64,000 nt of DNA from Parus major (Eukaryota > Chordata > Aves > Passeriformes > Paridae), in assembly GCF_001522545.3 (NCBI RefSeq), contig NC_031768.1:97585781-97649780 (forward strand), given 5' to 3'. Below, one piece after another: positions 24,822 to 39,309 of this stretch; the first letter of the stretch is position 1; every line of letters starts with the position of its first letter. A program made the position numbers and the translations under genes. The notes beneath the pieces were generated by a model that was not told the origin of the DNA, did not search any database, and saw only the letters and a list, made by a program, of their open reading frames with translations.

Positions 24822-27800
24822 CCCCCAAATGACCAAATTTTATGTCTGGCCTTCCCAGAGAATAAATGTAACAAATGTCTCTAAGCTCATTTATGAAGAT
24901 GAACTAATGGACTTGTTAACTTTGGATGTTCCTCACAGAGGATATTTGTTTGCAGTTGGATGTTTTTCCTTTTTCAAAGCTGCTGGTATGGCATTATCAA
25001 ATTTAAAGGATTTACTCATCTCTCAAAGCCACCCATTCTGGTTTTCACTGGCTTAGGTGCTTGCCCACGCAAAACATTCCTTGTTTTTAACTGGCTTTAC
25101 TACCAGCAGATGATAGTGCACTATTTCTGAGCTTGCAGCTCTCAAGGACAAGCTGGTGTCTGAGAGCTGGGGACTCCTTTTCTGCTTTGTGCCAGCCCTA
25201 GAAAGGCCTGTGAGCAAAGGAAGGCCAAGCTACTCCTAACCAACAATCCTTTATCTAACAGCAAAAGTTACTTTCACCACATGCAGGAAGGGAGTTGTAA
25301 CTTACCAAAACTTAGCAGGGCTTGCATTTTAATCTGTATGCATGAAAATAATTTGAATGTCTGCTTTATAGTGCTGCATATGGTTTTCTACGCTTGTTTT
25401 ATTGTGTGAATTTGAACAGATCTTAGGCAGCCACTATCCCTGTCCCCTTTGTGCCTCAGGGCTTTATTAATTGTGAACAATAGGTCACTGTCTCTGAGAA
25501 TGAAGAGAGGCTAATGCTTCCTAAGTACATTATTGCCTATTCATTTGCCCTTAAAATCGTTTGGCTGAATTTCATCTGTTCTTCCATCTGTGAAATCATC
25601 ATTTAGCTGAATGGTGATTATGCAGAGTTGCTTTTCAGTTCTTCATTACTGTTTAATAGCTGTGCTGTCTTTAGAAGATTGTATTATTTTTACTATAGCT
25701 CAAATGCTTCAAACAACTGTGCCTTCATATATGATGAGCACTCTCCTTTTCCCATCACTGAGTTCACTGGTGGGAACACTAGGGTAGCTCCAATACTAGG
25801 AAACACTGGGGATTTTTTTTGTCCACTCTATTCAAGGAGGAAGTTTAAGGTTGTTTCTGTACACTGAAACCACCACCGTGGACATTGAACTATAAGTGAA
25901 TGAGCAGGGTTGCAAGTAACAACAATTTTACATAATTTTAATGTAATTTACCCATCATTCTATTTCTTCTTTAATCACAGTAACCTTCTCTGGCCCTAGA
26001 AAGCCTTAGACCAGAGGAAATTAACCTCTGTCTAAATATAGTACTATATATTAACGCTTGCAGGGACTACTAAGACCACACTGCAAAGTTATTTTTCCAC
26101 TGCCTCTTTTAAAACCTCACCTGTACAGAATATATTATTGTGTTCATATTTGCAATATATCATCATATTACCATGCTTTTGTCATCTATTGAAGCTAGTT
26201 TAATTTTATTCTATCTTCTTTTCCCAAAGTTAGCTAAGAATTGCAGTCCTCCATTAATACAACTAATCTATTTTTCAGGTGATTTCCTAGGGAGAGTGAA
26301 ATGAAAAAAAGCAAGTGCAGGCTGTATTGCCCTGCTTGTCCTAGAGCAGGCAGTTTCAGGTTATTAAGCTGTTAGCCACGAGCAGCCTGTGACAGGTACA
26401 TTGCACTCCAAAGACAGAGCTCAGCCTGAGCCAACAATCCCTCCCCCCATATCTGACTATCACTTGTCTCATGGCTCTGTTCCATCAGCAGCTTCAGGGA
26501 AACTTTTCTGCACAGACAAACACCAATACTGTCTTCTAAAGCTCTTTTGCCACCTGCAAGCAGATCTCTGTTTTCCAGATGTATGGCATTAATAATTAAC
26601 AAAAAGTCAGAACACTTTTACTTCAAGTTGTGTGGATTCTACATTCCACCTTGTCACAACTTACTCTCATATTTGAGAAGTGTGATAAGAAGCCAAGTGC
26701 TTTCAATGTCTTTCAAACAAATGAGCTACAGTCTTCAAACCAAGAAAAAAAGTCTCCATTTGGGGAGGAAGAAAGAGTCACTTTGTTCCCTGCCACAGGC
26801 TTTCCTACCCAAATGGAATTTAGGTCTACAGAGCAAAATCAAAGAGAATGTGATTGCAGGAAAATAAAGCACATCTCATGCAGCATCAGTAGATGTTTCA
26901 TGTCAGGATGGAAACTCAGTGAGGATCCTGGGGACTTGCTCTGAGAGCAGGCTCTGGTACTGCATTTCACAGGGAAATTACACAGAGCAGGCAAAGCCAA
27001 GTATCAATAACCACAGACCCTCTTTCTGCTCTTTAGGGGGATCATTTGGAGTTCTTGAAAGAGGTATAAATACAGGCATTAACTTAACTGGGGTTTTGCT
27101 CAGTGAGTATAATCTTAAAATATATAGGTATGCATAAATTATTCTAATTTTCATAATTTGAAGATTATTAAGATTTTCTAGAGAATGATGAGATGTAATT
27201 CAGGTCACTGGTAAACAATCTCAATATAATTTTGTTACACTAATGTAGATATTCATAAACCAATTCTGCATTAAGCTGTATTTTGAAATTTGTCTTGAAT
27301 TTCAGACAGTCACATCAATGGTCAACTACATTCAAAACAATGTGCATGTATCTCATATGACAAACGAGAAAAGGGACTTCTTTTTCCATGGTCCATGGTG
27401 AACCTGTGCACATTTTTTTCCCTTTTAAATGCAAACATTCATATTGGTGGGACTGACCCCTGACTACTGATATAAGAGACAATCAATTCTAGGGAGATTA
27501 TTGTGGCATACAACATGCCATGAAAAGCTTACTAATGAAAGTTCATTTGTATTTCTTGCTGATCATACCCTTAGGATGTATAGAGATAAATGCAATATGT
27601 CCTGTACTTATATCAATATGAGCTTATGTTTTCATATGCACAGACATTCTGAGGCTGACCCCCATTTGGCTCTGACCAAATCAGGTCTCTGAGCAATCTG
27701 TCTTGACAACTCAACAGCAAGAGGCTAAACAGGTTAAGTATACATTTTATCTTTATTGGCTGCTAGGAGAATTAACATCAAATTTTACTTTATGGCATCA

Positions 27801-30345
27801 AAATTTCTGCCTGTAAAGAGGGTAAGGAAAAACTGAAGGTGGTAAAGGTGTATATCTATTAATCAGTCAGAGTAATAGTCAGCAAACACCGGTGAGATCA
27901 CAGCAGTCCTCTTCATATTTCCGGTGCTAAATAGGTGTAATCAGGGTGTAATCCCAACTGATTTACTCTATAACATGTCCTTCCCTTCCCCTACCTCCAA
28001 TAAAGCCTTATCATTATAAGGCTTCTCTTGATGATATTACTTTGTTTGTCTTTACAGAGGTAAACTTATATGTTGAAGTTCAAGTTTCAGTAAAACAACA
28101 GACATCTATAAAGGCCACTATATTTTATTAAGGCTTGTTCTTTTCCTTAAAAAGTGCCACTATGAACAATTCTATGGGCTCAGTATTGTTTTTTCATTAA
28201 TTTTGGCTTCATCTTCATAACTTAATAATCATTCAGCTGTCTCTGCTAACCACACTTTATTCAAACCTTGCTATCAGCATTATGTATGCTCCAGATGAAC
28301 AATGTGAACTGAAATGACCATTAAAAACATCCATGTCAATGTAATTATTTTTGCATCAAATATCACTGATAGTTATGCTTACTGCATGTCTGCAGTCTCA
28401 TGAAAAAAAATGTAAGTATTGATAGTCCAGCTCCCAGCACTGACAAACCAGCTTCTCACCCTGTTTCAAATGAAGAAATGGGAACTTCAGGGAGCCTAAG
28501 TGGAAGGGGTGTTTATTGATAGTGAAATTTCTTTTGTAGTGGGCTACAAGATCATTATAAAATTTTCCATTTGTGTCAGAGTGTAACTCAGCAGAAATGC
28601 AGTGGTTGGTAAGCTGATTTTTTAGCAAGCTCTTTCTTCCAGCCACCAACAATCAGCCTCTCTTCATCCATCCTAGTTTATCAGGGCTCCTTGTCCTTTT
28701 TAAATAGACATAAATTGTTGTTTTGTCCCTGGGACATCTTGCTTAAGACTAAAGCAGGCTGGAAAGCATTTGGTCACCCTTGTTGCAGAAAGACTTTGGC
28801 AGGCTGCAGCTGAGACCTCTCTGCAGGTGTTTTTTACCAGTTTTCAGTTTTCCTGCAATGCTGCTGTCTGTTTTCCATGGAGGAACCAACAGGGTGCACC
28901 CACTAACACAGACATGGCTTCAACAGTGTTCCAGGTGAGCAGAGCAAACTGGCACATCCTGCCTGACTGCTGTGCCTCTTGATTTTGTCTCTTTTGTCCT
29001 CTTGTCACACACTAGCAAGAGCTCAAATGTGTTCCATTCTCAGGCTTTGGACAAAAGCACTCTTTATGAAGAGAATTACATTATTCTGCAGTTACCAAGA
29101 TAACCAATGACTTAAAAATACCTGAGTTTGTAAAAGTCATGCCTGTAGTAGGTGACATTGTGGAACAGATTAGAGAACTGTAAAGAACTGGTGTTAGAAA
29201 AAACATAGAAGGGTATCTATGGCTAAGAGCTTTCTCAAGAATTTTTTAATCTGATCATTTGAAGAAGCCTGCTCATTGCTCACACTTCTCATCAATAACC
29301 AAGTAACAACATCTCTTATGGAATATTAATATATTACCATAAGTCTCTAGAGGCACCTGAAACTTTCAAACAAAAATCTGTAATTAAAATCTTCAGTTAA
29401 AAGTCAGCCATTACACCCTGTAAGATTGTCCACTTTCAAACAAAAGTAGCATTTTATCAAGAACACTGTTGCAATATTTATTTCCAGTCATTTCATGAAA
29501 AGTCTTGAAGTTTGAGATATTATGTCAGCACTTTTAAAACAACTATCACTTAAATGGTAATAAAAATGCCCCACCAAAGACAGAAAAACCCCATACATTC
29601 AAAATATGAAGGCTTTAGGGAGCTGAAAAGACTGGAGCAGTGTTCTTTCTGTTATTGCAGAGTATCTGAGTATCTGAGTTCCAAGGAGCACCAGATTACA
29701 CGTGAGACTCACATTAATCATCTAATCCCCCACCCCAAAAGAACTACTGCATGGCTTTATATTTTATTAACATTTGCTTACATGAAGCAATAACAATTAA
29801 CCAATAATTCTTCTTTTTCTAATAGAAGTATTTCACTTTGTTCTTTGCATTACGATGTTGATATGAGAATCTTTGGCTTGAACATAACCCCAGAAAAAGA
29901 GAAAATGAAAGAAAAACATTTGGCAGGAGAGGAAAAGAAACTGACATCTTTTCCAGGCCAGTCACCATGCAAACCCTCCCAGAAATAAAGCTATCCCATC
30001 ACAAATCTGTGCACTGGAGCTTTGATTTTAACACTGAGGCTTTGAAAATTCTAGCAATGGGAAATGAAGAAATTTATTATTTTTAAGGAAAAGAACAAGA
30101 AGTCATCAGTGTTTTCCTCCCTTGTATTTCCAAACATGATTTTTACACCTGTTCTCAGTGAAAAATGGTTGGTTTTTTGTGTCTGATTTTCAATGAAACA
30201 GGCACAGTTTTGCAGAGGGTATGCTGGGATAAACTTTTTTATTCTAAATCAGCTGACTTTTAATGAGAATTAGGCAATATTTTCAGAATGAAGTATACAC
30301 ATATGTTTTTCCTTTCTTACTCCAGGGGAAGAAAATGCTTTTTCC

Positions 30346-30359
30346 TTTTTTTTTTTTTT
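30346..30359. repeat. Poly(T) run of 14
   Basis: An uninterrupted T14 following a C/T-rich lead-in. It is simple sequence, with no polyadenylation signal in the right place on the minus strand. Confidence 0.9.
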
Positions 30360-33300
30360 AATAAACTTTTATGTTTGAGCAAGCAGCTACCTCACTGGAA
30401 GCTTTGTTGTTCTTATAATAAAATTTACAGTGCACAAGAAAATATTTTAAGCATATTAGAAGGAAATTAATTATAGTGTCTTTGTGACAGTCTTTGAATT
30501 ATACACATGCACATACCCAAACACATGCTTAAGCTGGGACTAAAATCAACACATGTTTCTGATTCTGGTAACATTTCTGTCTTTTTGAAGGATGTATTTC
30601 CCAAACTAGAGCATACCTTCCAAACAAACTCAGACTGAGAGCAGAGATTCTCATCACAGAATTTCGAAATGTTTACATCTGGGAACGCAGACCATGGAGC
30701 CAACTAATTCACCTCCAGTTTATATTATATGACTGTATAACTACTTAGTCAGAAAACTGGGTTGCATTTCTGATTAATGCAGCAGTTAGAAATAATTTTG
30801 TAAATATATATAGCATCACTGAATTCTCTCAGTCATTTATGTTTTAGCTGCTCTGATTTTCTAGGGAAAACAGTGATTTTGTGCTGTCTCCACCAGCCAG
30901 CTCAGATGTGTCACTCATTTCTGAGTGCTGGCTATCCACCACAGCCCCAAGATCCAGGGGTGTCAATGGTATGAGAAGTACCTCACTGGTCGGTTAGCCT
31001 AAACTTTTATATATATATTTAAGTGGGAAAATTGTGTAACAAACCAACATTGGATTCTGTTTTTCCCCTAGTAAGCCAGCAGCACTATACCAGTGATTTT
31101 CAAATGTGGAAGAAAATGTCATATACAGTTACCTCTCTAAAGATAGTATATCAAGTATCTATCCATAAGTAAAATACTTTACCTGTTGAAGGTTCTGTCC
31201 CTCTAATTTTGCTGGAGTTAGACATGTGTAGCTGGAGGAGAATGTCACCTGGGCACAAGTACAATAGGCAGCACGTCCTTTCCTTGGAGAGAAATACTCT
31301 CAACAAGTGCACACTACATTCATTGACAGGACTGAAGAAAAAACTAAGAAATTGAAAGAAGACTCTTTCATCACAAAATAATTCATCATGGGAGGAGAAT
31401 TCCTCATCCAAACAAAAAACTAGAACACTCTTGGAGAATGAAGGGTTGAATACATTTTTTAAGCAAGTTTCTGGCCCCCTTTGTAATAATGGGAGTATAG
31501 CAATGTTGTATTTTGCTTGTAGGAAGGACCTCACCCAGACCTCATGCAAAGCACATGTAAGTTTGTTTACCCATGCAGTGAGATGTGGAAAGTCCACATT
31601 TCACTGCTGAACTCAGTCATATTGTTTTAATGTCCTGGATTAACAATGTGAAAAACAAATGTTACACAAGTGTCCTTCCCAAAGTAGCAGGAGAGCTCCC
31701 CAAATGCACAAGACTTACTCAGATCAAGTAAGTAACTCAAATCAGAAAAGAAGTTTTAATGTAATTTATGCTGTCAGCAATGTTCAGGTCCATTTTAAAA
31801 AGATTTTGACATAATAAATGGATCTGTCAGAATGCACTGACAAGTGAAAAATCTCACATAATTGAATAGCTCCACTTGGACTTGAGCTGTTTGCTCTTAT
31901 CAGGCCTGATTTATCAGTTCACATCAAAGAAGTCTCCAGGATCCTGGAATAATGTGTTGTCTTATATTATCTGTGTGAGCACATATGGTATCTCACAAAA
32001 CACAAGAGGAGAAAAGTATTTTGCTACTGTACATCAGCAGCAATCCATCTGTTTTCAGCATGGCTGCAGCAGAGGGACTGCTACTCAGAGCCCCCTACTC
32101 TTCTAAGACTTCATTTGAGATGTTGCTTAGTGTAAACCATAACCAAGGAACTGGTAGAGTAAAAAAATGCCTAATTCACTGGTCAGCATCATCACCTGCC
32201 ACTCAGTGATGAAGTGTGTGACAGAACACGATAATTTTCACTAAAAGGGATAAAATAAGAACTGCTTGTGGGATTACTCACAAGGTCTAGGAAGAAGTTT
32301 TATTGTGTGAGAACATGGAAAGAAAATGTAAATGGCTGGCAGAACCACCATTATTCTTTGCTTTCTTCCTTAGGTCTGCCTAGAGCCAGAGTGTATCTTT
32401 GTGATCTTTCAAACTTTTTCTGTCTTCCCACTTTTAACTATTTAGAGTCATTTTTTTTTTACTGATGATTATGAGAACTTTGGAAAACTTAGCATCACCA
32501 GCCTGGAAACCCTTCAGGTGGGCACAGGCTGGGACTTGAAACCCGTGATTAAAACTCATGGGACTATATATTGACTTGCCAGCACAGTACAGTTATACAT
32601 GCATGGATTTTAACTTCATTTGTTAACATAGTGATAAAGCATGCCTTGTTTTTATGCAGTCCTGTAATTCATCTTCAGTAGAACAGCTTCATTTTTTGCA
32701 CATGAATGAGTGCCAGACACTGGCATTTTAACATAATCATTTCTATCTAGCTGTGATTCCAGAAAGGCTGGTAAATGTGTACACATTTTACACATAAGCA
32801 AAGAAACACTGTCAAGAGCTTATGAACACATTGATGAATTTGTAATCTAAAGCCAAGCCATGGTGTGCCAGTGTAACAAGAGTTCATAATTCTTTATGAG
32901 GGCTAAGGAACGTCAATAGGCTGCTTCATAAAATAATGAATGTTTGTAGTAATAATTTCATGGGTTGACTGCAATTTAATAGCCTTTATTTCAATAGAAG
33001 TTCATGAAGGATATCATTGGTAAACAGGTTCTCATGAAATACATTCAGTCAGAATCACTATTAAGCTCTTGGTGGTGTATTTGGTGCAGCTTTTATATGT
33101 TGTCACTGTTTATGTGATGATTCCGTTTCATAAAATTTTATGTGCCAATTAAAAGCTGGACATTTGAGATGGCTTTACTGAATATTCTTATTGATCAGCT
33201 AGGAGCTGGTGTGACTCTGTGCTGCATCAGTTTTATTCTTGTCCAATACAAATTACTCCTGAATGGCGTTTGATTTACGCAGCACGGATCCAGAGCCACT

Positions 33301-36300
33301 GCATCCTTTCCCTCCATCTGCCTGAATTTGTGGTGTCAGAGGGTGTCACATTCCCTCCCCAAGGGATTCATTTCCTCATTATTCAACAGGGACAAAGCTA
33401 GCAGCAGACCTGCCAGTGTGCTCAGCCTTGACCCGCCTTTAGGGCAGAGTGGGTAATGCATTCCCTCTGCTCTTGCCTCTTTAATAAGAGAACTAAGAGC
33501 AAAAATCAGTGCTATTAGCACTTCTCTGCGAAGAAATGGACCTCAGATCTTTTACTTGTGATTTGAACTTGTGACCTGAAGATAAAGACTTTACATGCTT
33601 TTCATTGAACCTTTGCAATGTCTGGGTAATGCATTTGAAATCCATACTTGCTTTGTATTCAGCATGTCCAGGACACAGCTAATTCACTGAAATATTCATG
33701 TATTTTTTATGACAAGCAAAGCTGGAGAGGGCAGTTCTCACTGCCCATTGACACTCCCTCTCTACATACCACTCTCTCTGTTGTGAATCAACAACTGTTT
33801 TTGCAGTGAATCAGATTTAAAAATGGAACACCATGAAAATGTTATACAAGGGAACAAAGTGAGATCTACGTAAGCCAGTGCTGATGCCAAAATAAAAATA
33901 CGTGCTGCACCAAATTCATTGTTCATCCTTTACTACTTCTAATAAAGCTGGCCCTAAATATTTGTAAATTACAATGGATAGTACAGGATGTATTTTTACA
34001 TTCCAAAACTTGCAGGACAAATCTGTATAATGAAGTAGCAAATCACCCTACAACTGCTGTAAACTCATCCTCTGTGTGCAAACAGCAAAGAAACCCAAAC
34101 AATAAACTATTAAATTGGTAGTGAGGAGGATGCAGCAACACATGACAATGACAGCAAGAGACTGACCAGAGATATGACTCAGCTCTGTGCAAGTCATTTC
34201 CAAGTGCTTCATTTTTTCCTTTAAAATGTAAGTAAAGGAAAAAAAATCACCTTTCACTGTTAAGAAGCTCTGAGCTCTGGAGGGCATGAAAAGTGTTATG
34301 TAATTGCAAATTGCTGTGTTTATTATATTAAGAAAACATGAGTTTTTCATTAAATGTTCTTCTTTGTTTAGCAGTCCATATCTCTAAAAAAACCTTACTC
34401 AGCCCTCTCAAATGACCAGAATCTGTGATTCATTCGTGGTGTGCAGCAACACCAAAGCTTTGCAACAGCTTTGTCAGTGCCCCATGGTGAGAAGGCCTAT
34501 GATGTCAAAGTCTGGGAGCCTGGGGTATGATGTGAGCTTAGATGGGAGATCTTCAAGAATCCACATTGTACACTTTAACTTTTGCTATATCCTTTGACAA
34601 GTCTCATGTTTCCTTGAGTCCATACTGTATTAAGACCTCACTTTGCAGTGTGTCTTTGGAGGTGTTCTTTGCTCAATAATAAAGCAATGCCAGAAACCAA
34701 GCCGGACAGGTGGGGCTCATTTTCTGTGGTGCTGTAATCACAGATACTAGTAGGGCTCAGAACCCTTATTAGCCACAAAGAAACATCTTATACTTGTTCT
34801 CTCTTAGAGAAACAACAAATATTATGAGGTCTTATCTTAACTGCTTTATCTTATCCTAATCCCTGTGTGAAAAACTGGGTTTCTACACCTCCCAGCTGAT
34901 TCTTACACCATGTCCACGTCCAGCCTGTTGCTCAGCGATTCAGAGGTTGATATCCATTCTTTTCTGATCTAGTCCATTTTTATTACTGTTTCTCATCTCA
35001 ATTCTATCAGCAACCTTGGAATTGTTCCTCCTTAATCCACTTTGATGTAAGACCAGCTACTAAGTGACTCACCAGTTAGCAACCACCATCAGATAAGGTC
35101 CTGTTGTCAGGGCAGCTGTTTCCAGCTCTCTGTAGAAGGGTTATCTGTAGTGCTAGATCCAGAACCATTGATGAACTTTGCCTTCCAAATATTCACATGT
35201 TACCTGCACATGCATGCTTTATTTTTTGACTACATTTTATTTTGGCTACTACATGTCCTAATAAACAGCATCCTCTAATGCAATATGTCGTGATATTATC
35301 AACAGTAAAAATGAGCTGTGCTTACCAGAATGGGCTCAAAAGGTTGAAATACTGAGCTGAGAACTCCTCCAAAACAGCTACAAACTGCTATAGACAGAAC
35401 AGCAGGGAGGAGAGAATAGTCTCAGCTTGCTTGAAGTGAGTTTTAACCTACCTTGTGACCTGACTTATCACGGCTTGATCTCAACCCTCATGCATCAGAA
35501 TAGCCTCAGAGATGTTAACATGAGCTGCTCATTTCTGAGCAAAGTGAATCTACCCTAAATGGAGATATTCTGCTTTTTATTTTGATGTGTCCTCTGGGCT
35601 GGCAGCAGAAAGGAAGACCTAAAAGGAGGGTGGTAGCCCTGGGAATTCAGCAGCAGAGGGACAGGTTCTAATGGGACAGACAGACTACACAAGGAGTCAG
35701 GAGAAGAAAGTTGTAAAGCAGCCTGTATTTCACTTACAAATCTGTAATGCAACAGGTATTTCAGAAAAAAAGGTTGCATAAATGCAATGTATTGTCAGGT
35801 TTCATCTAGTCTTACTTAATTTCTCATTTTTCTGATGTTTATGTTGTAAAAGGTAGTAGATGTGCTCAGTATGCTAAGAGTAACTAAGGCTTGCTTATCA
35901 TTTCCAGAGACTTGCTGTCGGTATCCAAAAGCACAGCCTGTTCCATTAGTTCTATCAAGTGTATGGAGTACTAGAGACTTCCATATAGAAAGTTTGCTTA
36001 TTTAAGCAAATAGCACTTAGCTGCTTAACACTTGCTGTGTTGAGCTTTCTAGTTCTTTCATCAGGCTCAAGAGAGACCTCAAATCCAGCCTAACAAAGGT
36101 CAAACACCTGCAAAATGATCAGTGTCTCTTAAACCAGTGGTATTGATGGAGTTCCCTGTGGGTATATTGCTGGGACTTCTGCAAAGACATCAGGAAGATG
36201 GCACTCCTCGCTTTTTCTTCCTTAGGACTGCAAAGTATGTCTATGCTGAGAGCTGATGGCTTCTTTGAGATGCTTAGATAAAAATTAACAAAACTATCCA

Positions 36301-37029
36301 CAACAGGATTTTCTCCATGTTGTGTAGAAAACCCAAACTCCCACAGGTAAGATATGTCTCACTTCTGAAGGTGAAGAAGGGGTTTATCCTGGAGCTTTGA
36401 GCCCAAGTATGGGAATTATGTTTGGGTGTGTCAGTGTTGATGTATGTTATCACAAAGGATTTTGAACATGAATTACAGCAGTGGCAAACGCAAACAAACC
36501 TTTCAAAATGGAGAGCAATACACAAATAAATATTTCCATGCACCTTAGATGAATAAAAATCCAAGTCTGAAGTTATAAATAAAGTTCTGTATTATTTGCA
36601 ATCTGAAGCAGATTTTGAACTGAATCCAAATCTGAAAATTTCATCTTGTCCTTCCCCACATCTGCTTTTGTATCTGAAATTCTGTGAAGTCAGAAAGTTG
36701 ACAACAGCATTGTTGAACCCAAGACTATTTCCTGTACAGGCTTCAGAGTTGGTCTCCTTACCCCAGAACATCAGATGTATAAATGCTGACTCTGTGTGCA
36801 GAAATACCACCAGGGATGGAATAAATGGCATTGCATCTATCAGCCAGAGGTGTCATTTAAACTGATAATGACAATATAGAATTTTCCCAAATTCAGTCTT
36901 CAGAAGCTGTAAAGTCAGATAATCACATTGCATGAATCAGGTAAATGGTTTTGGTAATGATTTAAAAGCTGAGCTTTGGGCCTAGACAATAAGTTTTTTG
37001 TTAAGTTTACAAGTTTCAGTTCAGCAGAG

Positions 37030-37640
37030 CAAAACAGATATGAGTGAAAACACATAAATTAGACCCTTGAACCGCCCTATGGTGGGGCAGGAGTTGTAAG
37101 TCTTCACAGGCCAAGTTGATGCCTTGAGAGGCCACCTTGAGCAGAGGCCAGACAGAGTTAAAGGAATCAAGTAGGTATTTATTAAAAAGGCCTTCCAAGA
37201 GTACANNNNNNNNNNNNNNNNNNNNNNNNNNNNNNNNNNNNNNNNNNNNNNNNNNNNNNNNNNNNNNNNNNNNNNNNNNNNNNNNNNNNNNNNNNNNNNN
37301 NNNNNNNNNNNNNNNNNNNNNNNNNNNNNNNNNNNNNNNNNNNNNNNNNNNNNNNNNNNNNNNNNNNNNNNNNNNNNNNNNNNNNNNNNNNNNNNNNNNN
37401 NNNNNNNNNNNNNNNNNNNNNNNNNNNNNNNNNNNNNNNNNNNNNNNNNNNNNNNNNNNNNNNNNNNNNNNNNNNNNNNNNNNNNNNNNNNNNNNNNNNN
37501 NNNNNNNNNNNNNNNNNNNNAAAATGTGAAAGCTAAAACTTAAGGCATCAAAGCAACCCAACAAGTAAGAAGTCTGAGGATCTCCTATTTATGCCTGAAA
37601 CTGCTGAAGATGTTGTTAAGATGATCCCCCCTGCCAAACA
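37030..37640 (-). mobile_element. Probable endogenous-retrovirus LTR, minus strand, interrupted by an assembly gap
   Basis: Read on the minus strand, a TATA-like ATAAATAGG lies near 37585-37595. It is followed by the N gap and then by AATAAATACC just left of the gap (near 37175-37182). Next comes a moderately GC-rich segment with CpG sites that resembles the R/U5 part of avian LTRs. Order and orientation (TATA, poly(A) signal, U5-like end) fit one minus-strand LTR spanning the gap. Ends are approximate because I could not fix a TG...CA boundary or target-site duplication. No internal retroviral coding sequence is visible next to it, so it is probably a solo LTR. An unrelated degraded repeat remains possible. 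Confidence 0.45.
37206..37520. other. Assembly gap, 315 N
   Basis: A run of Ns. Flanking sequence on both sides looks like one interrupted LTR, so the missing bases are probably LTR sequence. Open frames drawn across it are artefacts. Confidence 1.
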
Positions 37641-39309
37641 TTTTGGGCACATTTTGAATTAAAAAAAATCATCATCCTCACAAGATTAGCCTGAGGCCAT
37701 CTGACGTAGTTAAAAAATGGTTTGTAAGCATATGCACATGCCACTTTGCTGACTTCTTCATTCTTACAGCTGGCAGGAACTTGTCAAATCAATGTGATCC
37801 AAATGTATCAGGCCATCCACTTGTGGTGTTTGTATTTTTATTAGGAATACACATGTGTGCTCTTTTGTCCTCTCCTTCCTTCATTTCTTCCACAGCAGGA
37901 AATCTCAGTATATTTGGCATGCAGGCACATCCACACAGTACCACCTCCAGTGAGCACCAAGAGCCTTTCCAACTTGAAGCTGATGAATCCACAGGACAGG
38001 AAAAAGAAACGTGAGAGGGAAAGCTTGGTTCAGTTTCATGCCATGGCTCCCTTGGGAGATCATTCCCAGGCCACTCTTTCCTTGTCTCCCTGATGCTGGA
38101 GCTCCTGTGCCAAACTGGCCCTGCAGCTCCTGCTGCACCAGTCCCCAGTCAGGGCAGCTCAGGGGCTGTGACAGCAGGCAGGGACATTCACAGGGGACAG
38201 GCAGAATTGCTCATTAGCAGTAAGTGAGAATTTCTACTTTATTATTAATTTAATATTATTATTAACTAATAATATTATTATTAATTTAATTTTAAAGTAT
38301 TTTAACTTATTCTAGCGGTGTTTGCTCTCCTCAGGTCCCAAGAGAAAATAGAGAAGATGGTCACCAGCTTAATTTTTTTAGTGCCTTCATGTGTCACCAT
38401 GTTCAGTGTTTCTGTGGTGGGAGAGTCCTTGGGCACTTGTGAACATTGCAGGCACTCAGTTCCCCGTGCTTTGGTGGGTGTTCCTGCTTGCACTCAGATA
38501 TTGCTGCCTCATTCTTTGTATTGTTTCCTGCACTGAGTGGAAAAGGCACATTGCCCTGCAAGCTGGAGGTGGTGCAGACTGTTCTCAGCAACATCACCAA
38601 CATAAACCTGTACAGGTAGAGATTTTGGTGTTTTGTTTTGATCTGCACAGAACTTTCCCTGCTTTACTGCTGCTGTTACAAAGCGCGCAGCTCTCTGAAA
38701 TGGCTGTCTGGCTGCTAAAGGCTGGCTTTCAGGAGGCAAGAACTAGCATTTACCATTCATTTCAGCACAAGGCTGCAAAGGAAAAGGTGCTTTTTGACTC
38801 TTTTTGACATATAGCTTTTGATTTGTTCTTCCAGACTGAAGAAAAGGTTCAAATGAGACAACTGCAAGACAAACATGTCACTTCACTTTCACAAATGTTG
38901 TACTTAAAACAGATATTTTTCTGCTAACCATTTCACATTAAGACCTAAGACAAAATAAATGGCTTTTTTGATTAAAATATTTGGGTTTCTTTCCTTCTTT
39001 GCTCCTGGTTTTGTTTTAGTAGGGAAAAGAAGATATAAAGAGGGAAATTGAGTCAGAAAATGATGAATGACTTCTAAATGAGTTGCATGGGAAAGTTAGA
39101 AAGTTCCAAAAATAAGGGCACTGAATTAGGATCACATGTGTTAAAAAGAAAATGTAATAGAATTACAGCAAGATGTAGATTAGAAGTTCAGATTTCTGGG
39201 GTATAACACAAAGGAGATGATAAGAGAAACAAAGATTGAGTAGGCAGCAATTCATGTTAAAGGTAATTTGGTTTGAAGAGAGAGAAACTCAGCTGGGATG
39301 AAGAGGGAG
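37641..39309. other. Non-coding stretch, GC-richer at 37.9-38.2 and 38.4-38.8 kb
   Basis: Two moderately GC-rich segments carry overlapping open frames on both strands (the longest 138 codons, 38391-38807 plus). No frame stands out and no protein family is recognised. Between them lies the AT-rich ATT repeat described separately. The last part before the second gap becomes purine-rich. Confidence 0.5.
38238..38296. repeat. (ATT)n-rich tract with 11-bp inverted repeat
   Basis: Almost pure A/T sequence built from ATT units. Within it 38251-38261 and 38267-38277 are perfect reverse complements around a 5-base loop, so the tract could extrude a cruciform. A TATTATTAATTTAAT block occurs twice, suggesting a local duplication. 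It behaves as a simple repeat. Confidence 0.85.

Larger units (their letters stand above)
23300..37029. other. AT-rich non-coding stretch
   Basis: No recognisable gene. Minor structure includes an A/C-rich repeat at 24785, a 17-base palindrome at 24092-24108 (CTCTGAGT-A-ACTCAGAG), a 9-bp stem with a 4-base loop at 28003-28024, and a T-run at 30346. The longest open frame is 148 codons on the minus strand at 31151-31597. It is Cys-, Phe- and Leu-rich with no motif recognised. The 32580-33200 part looks like unique, slowly evolving AT-rich non-coding sequence, but that is an impression only. Confidence 0.5.

Noticed and set aside
37016..37564. Open frames of 130 and 182 codons spanning the first gap
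   Set aside because: Most of their length is N, which contains no stops. The ends do not resemble any protein.
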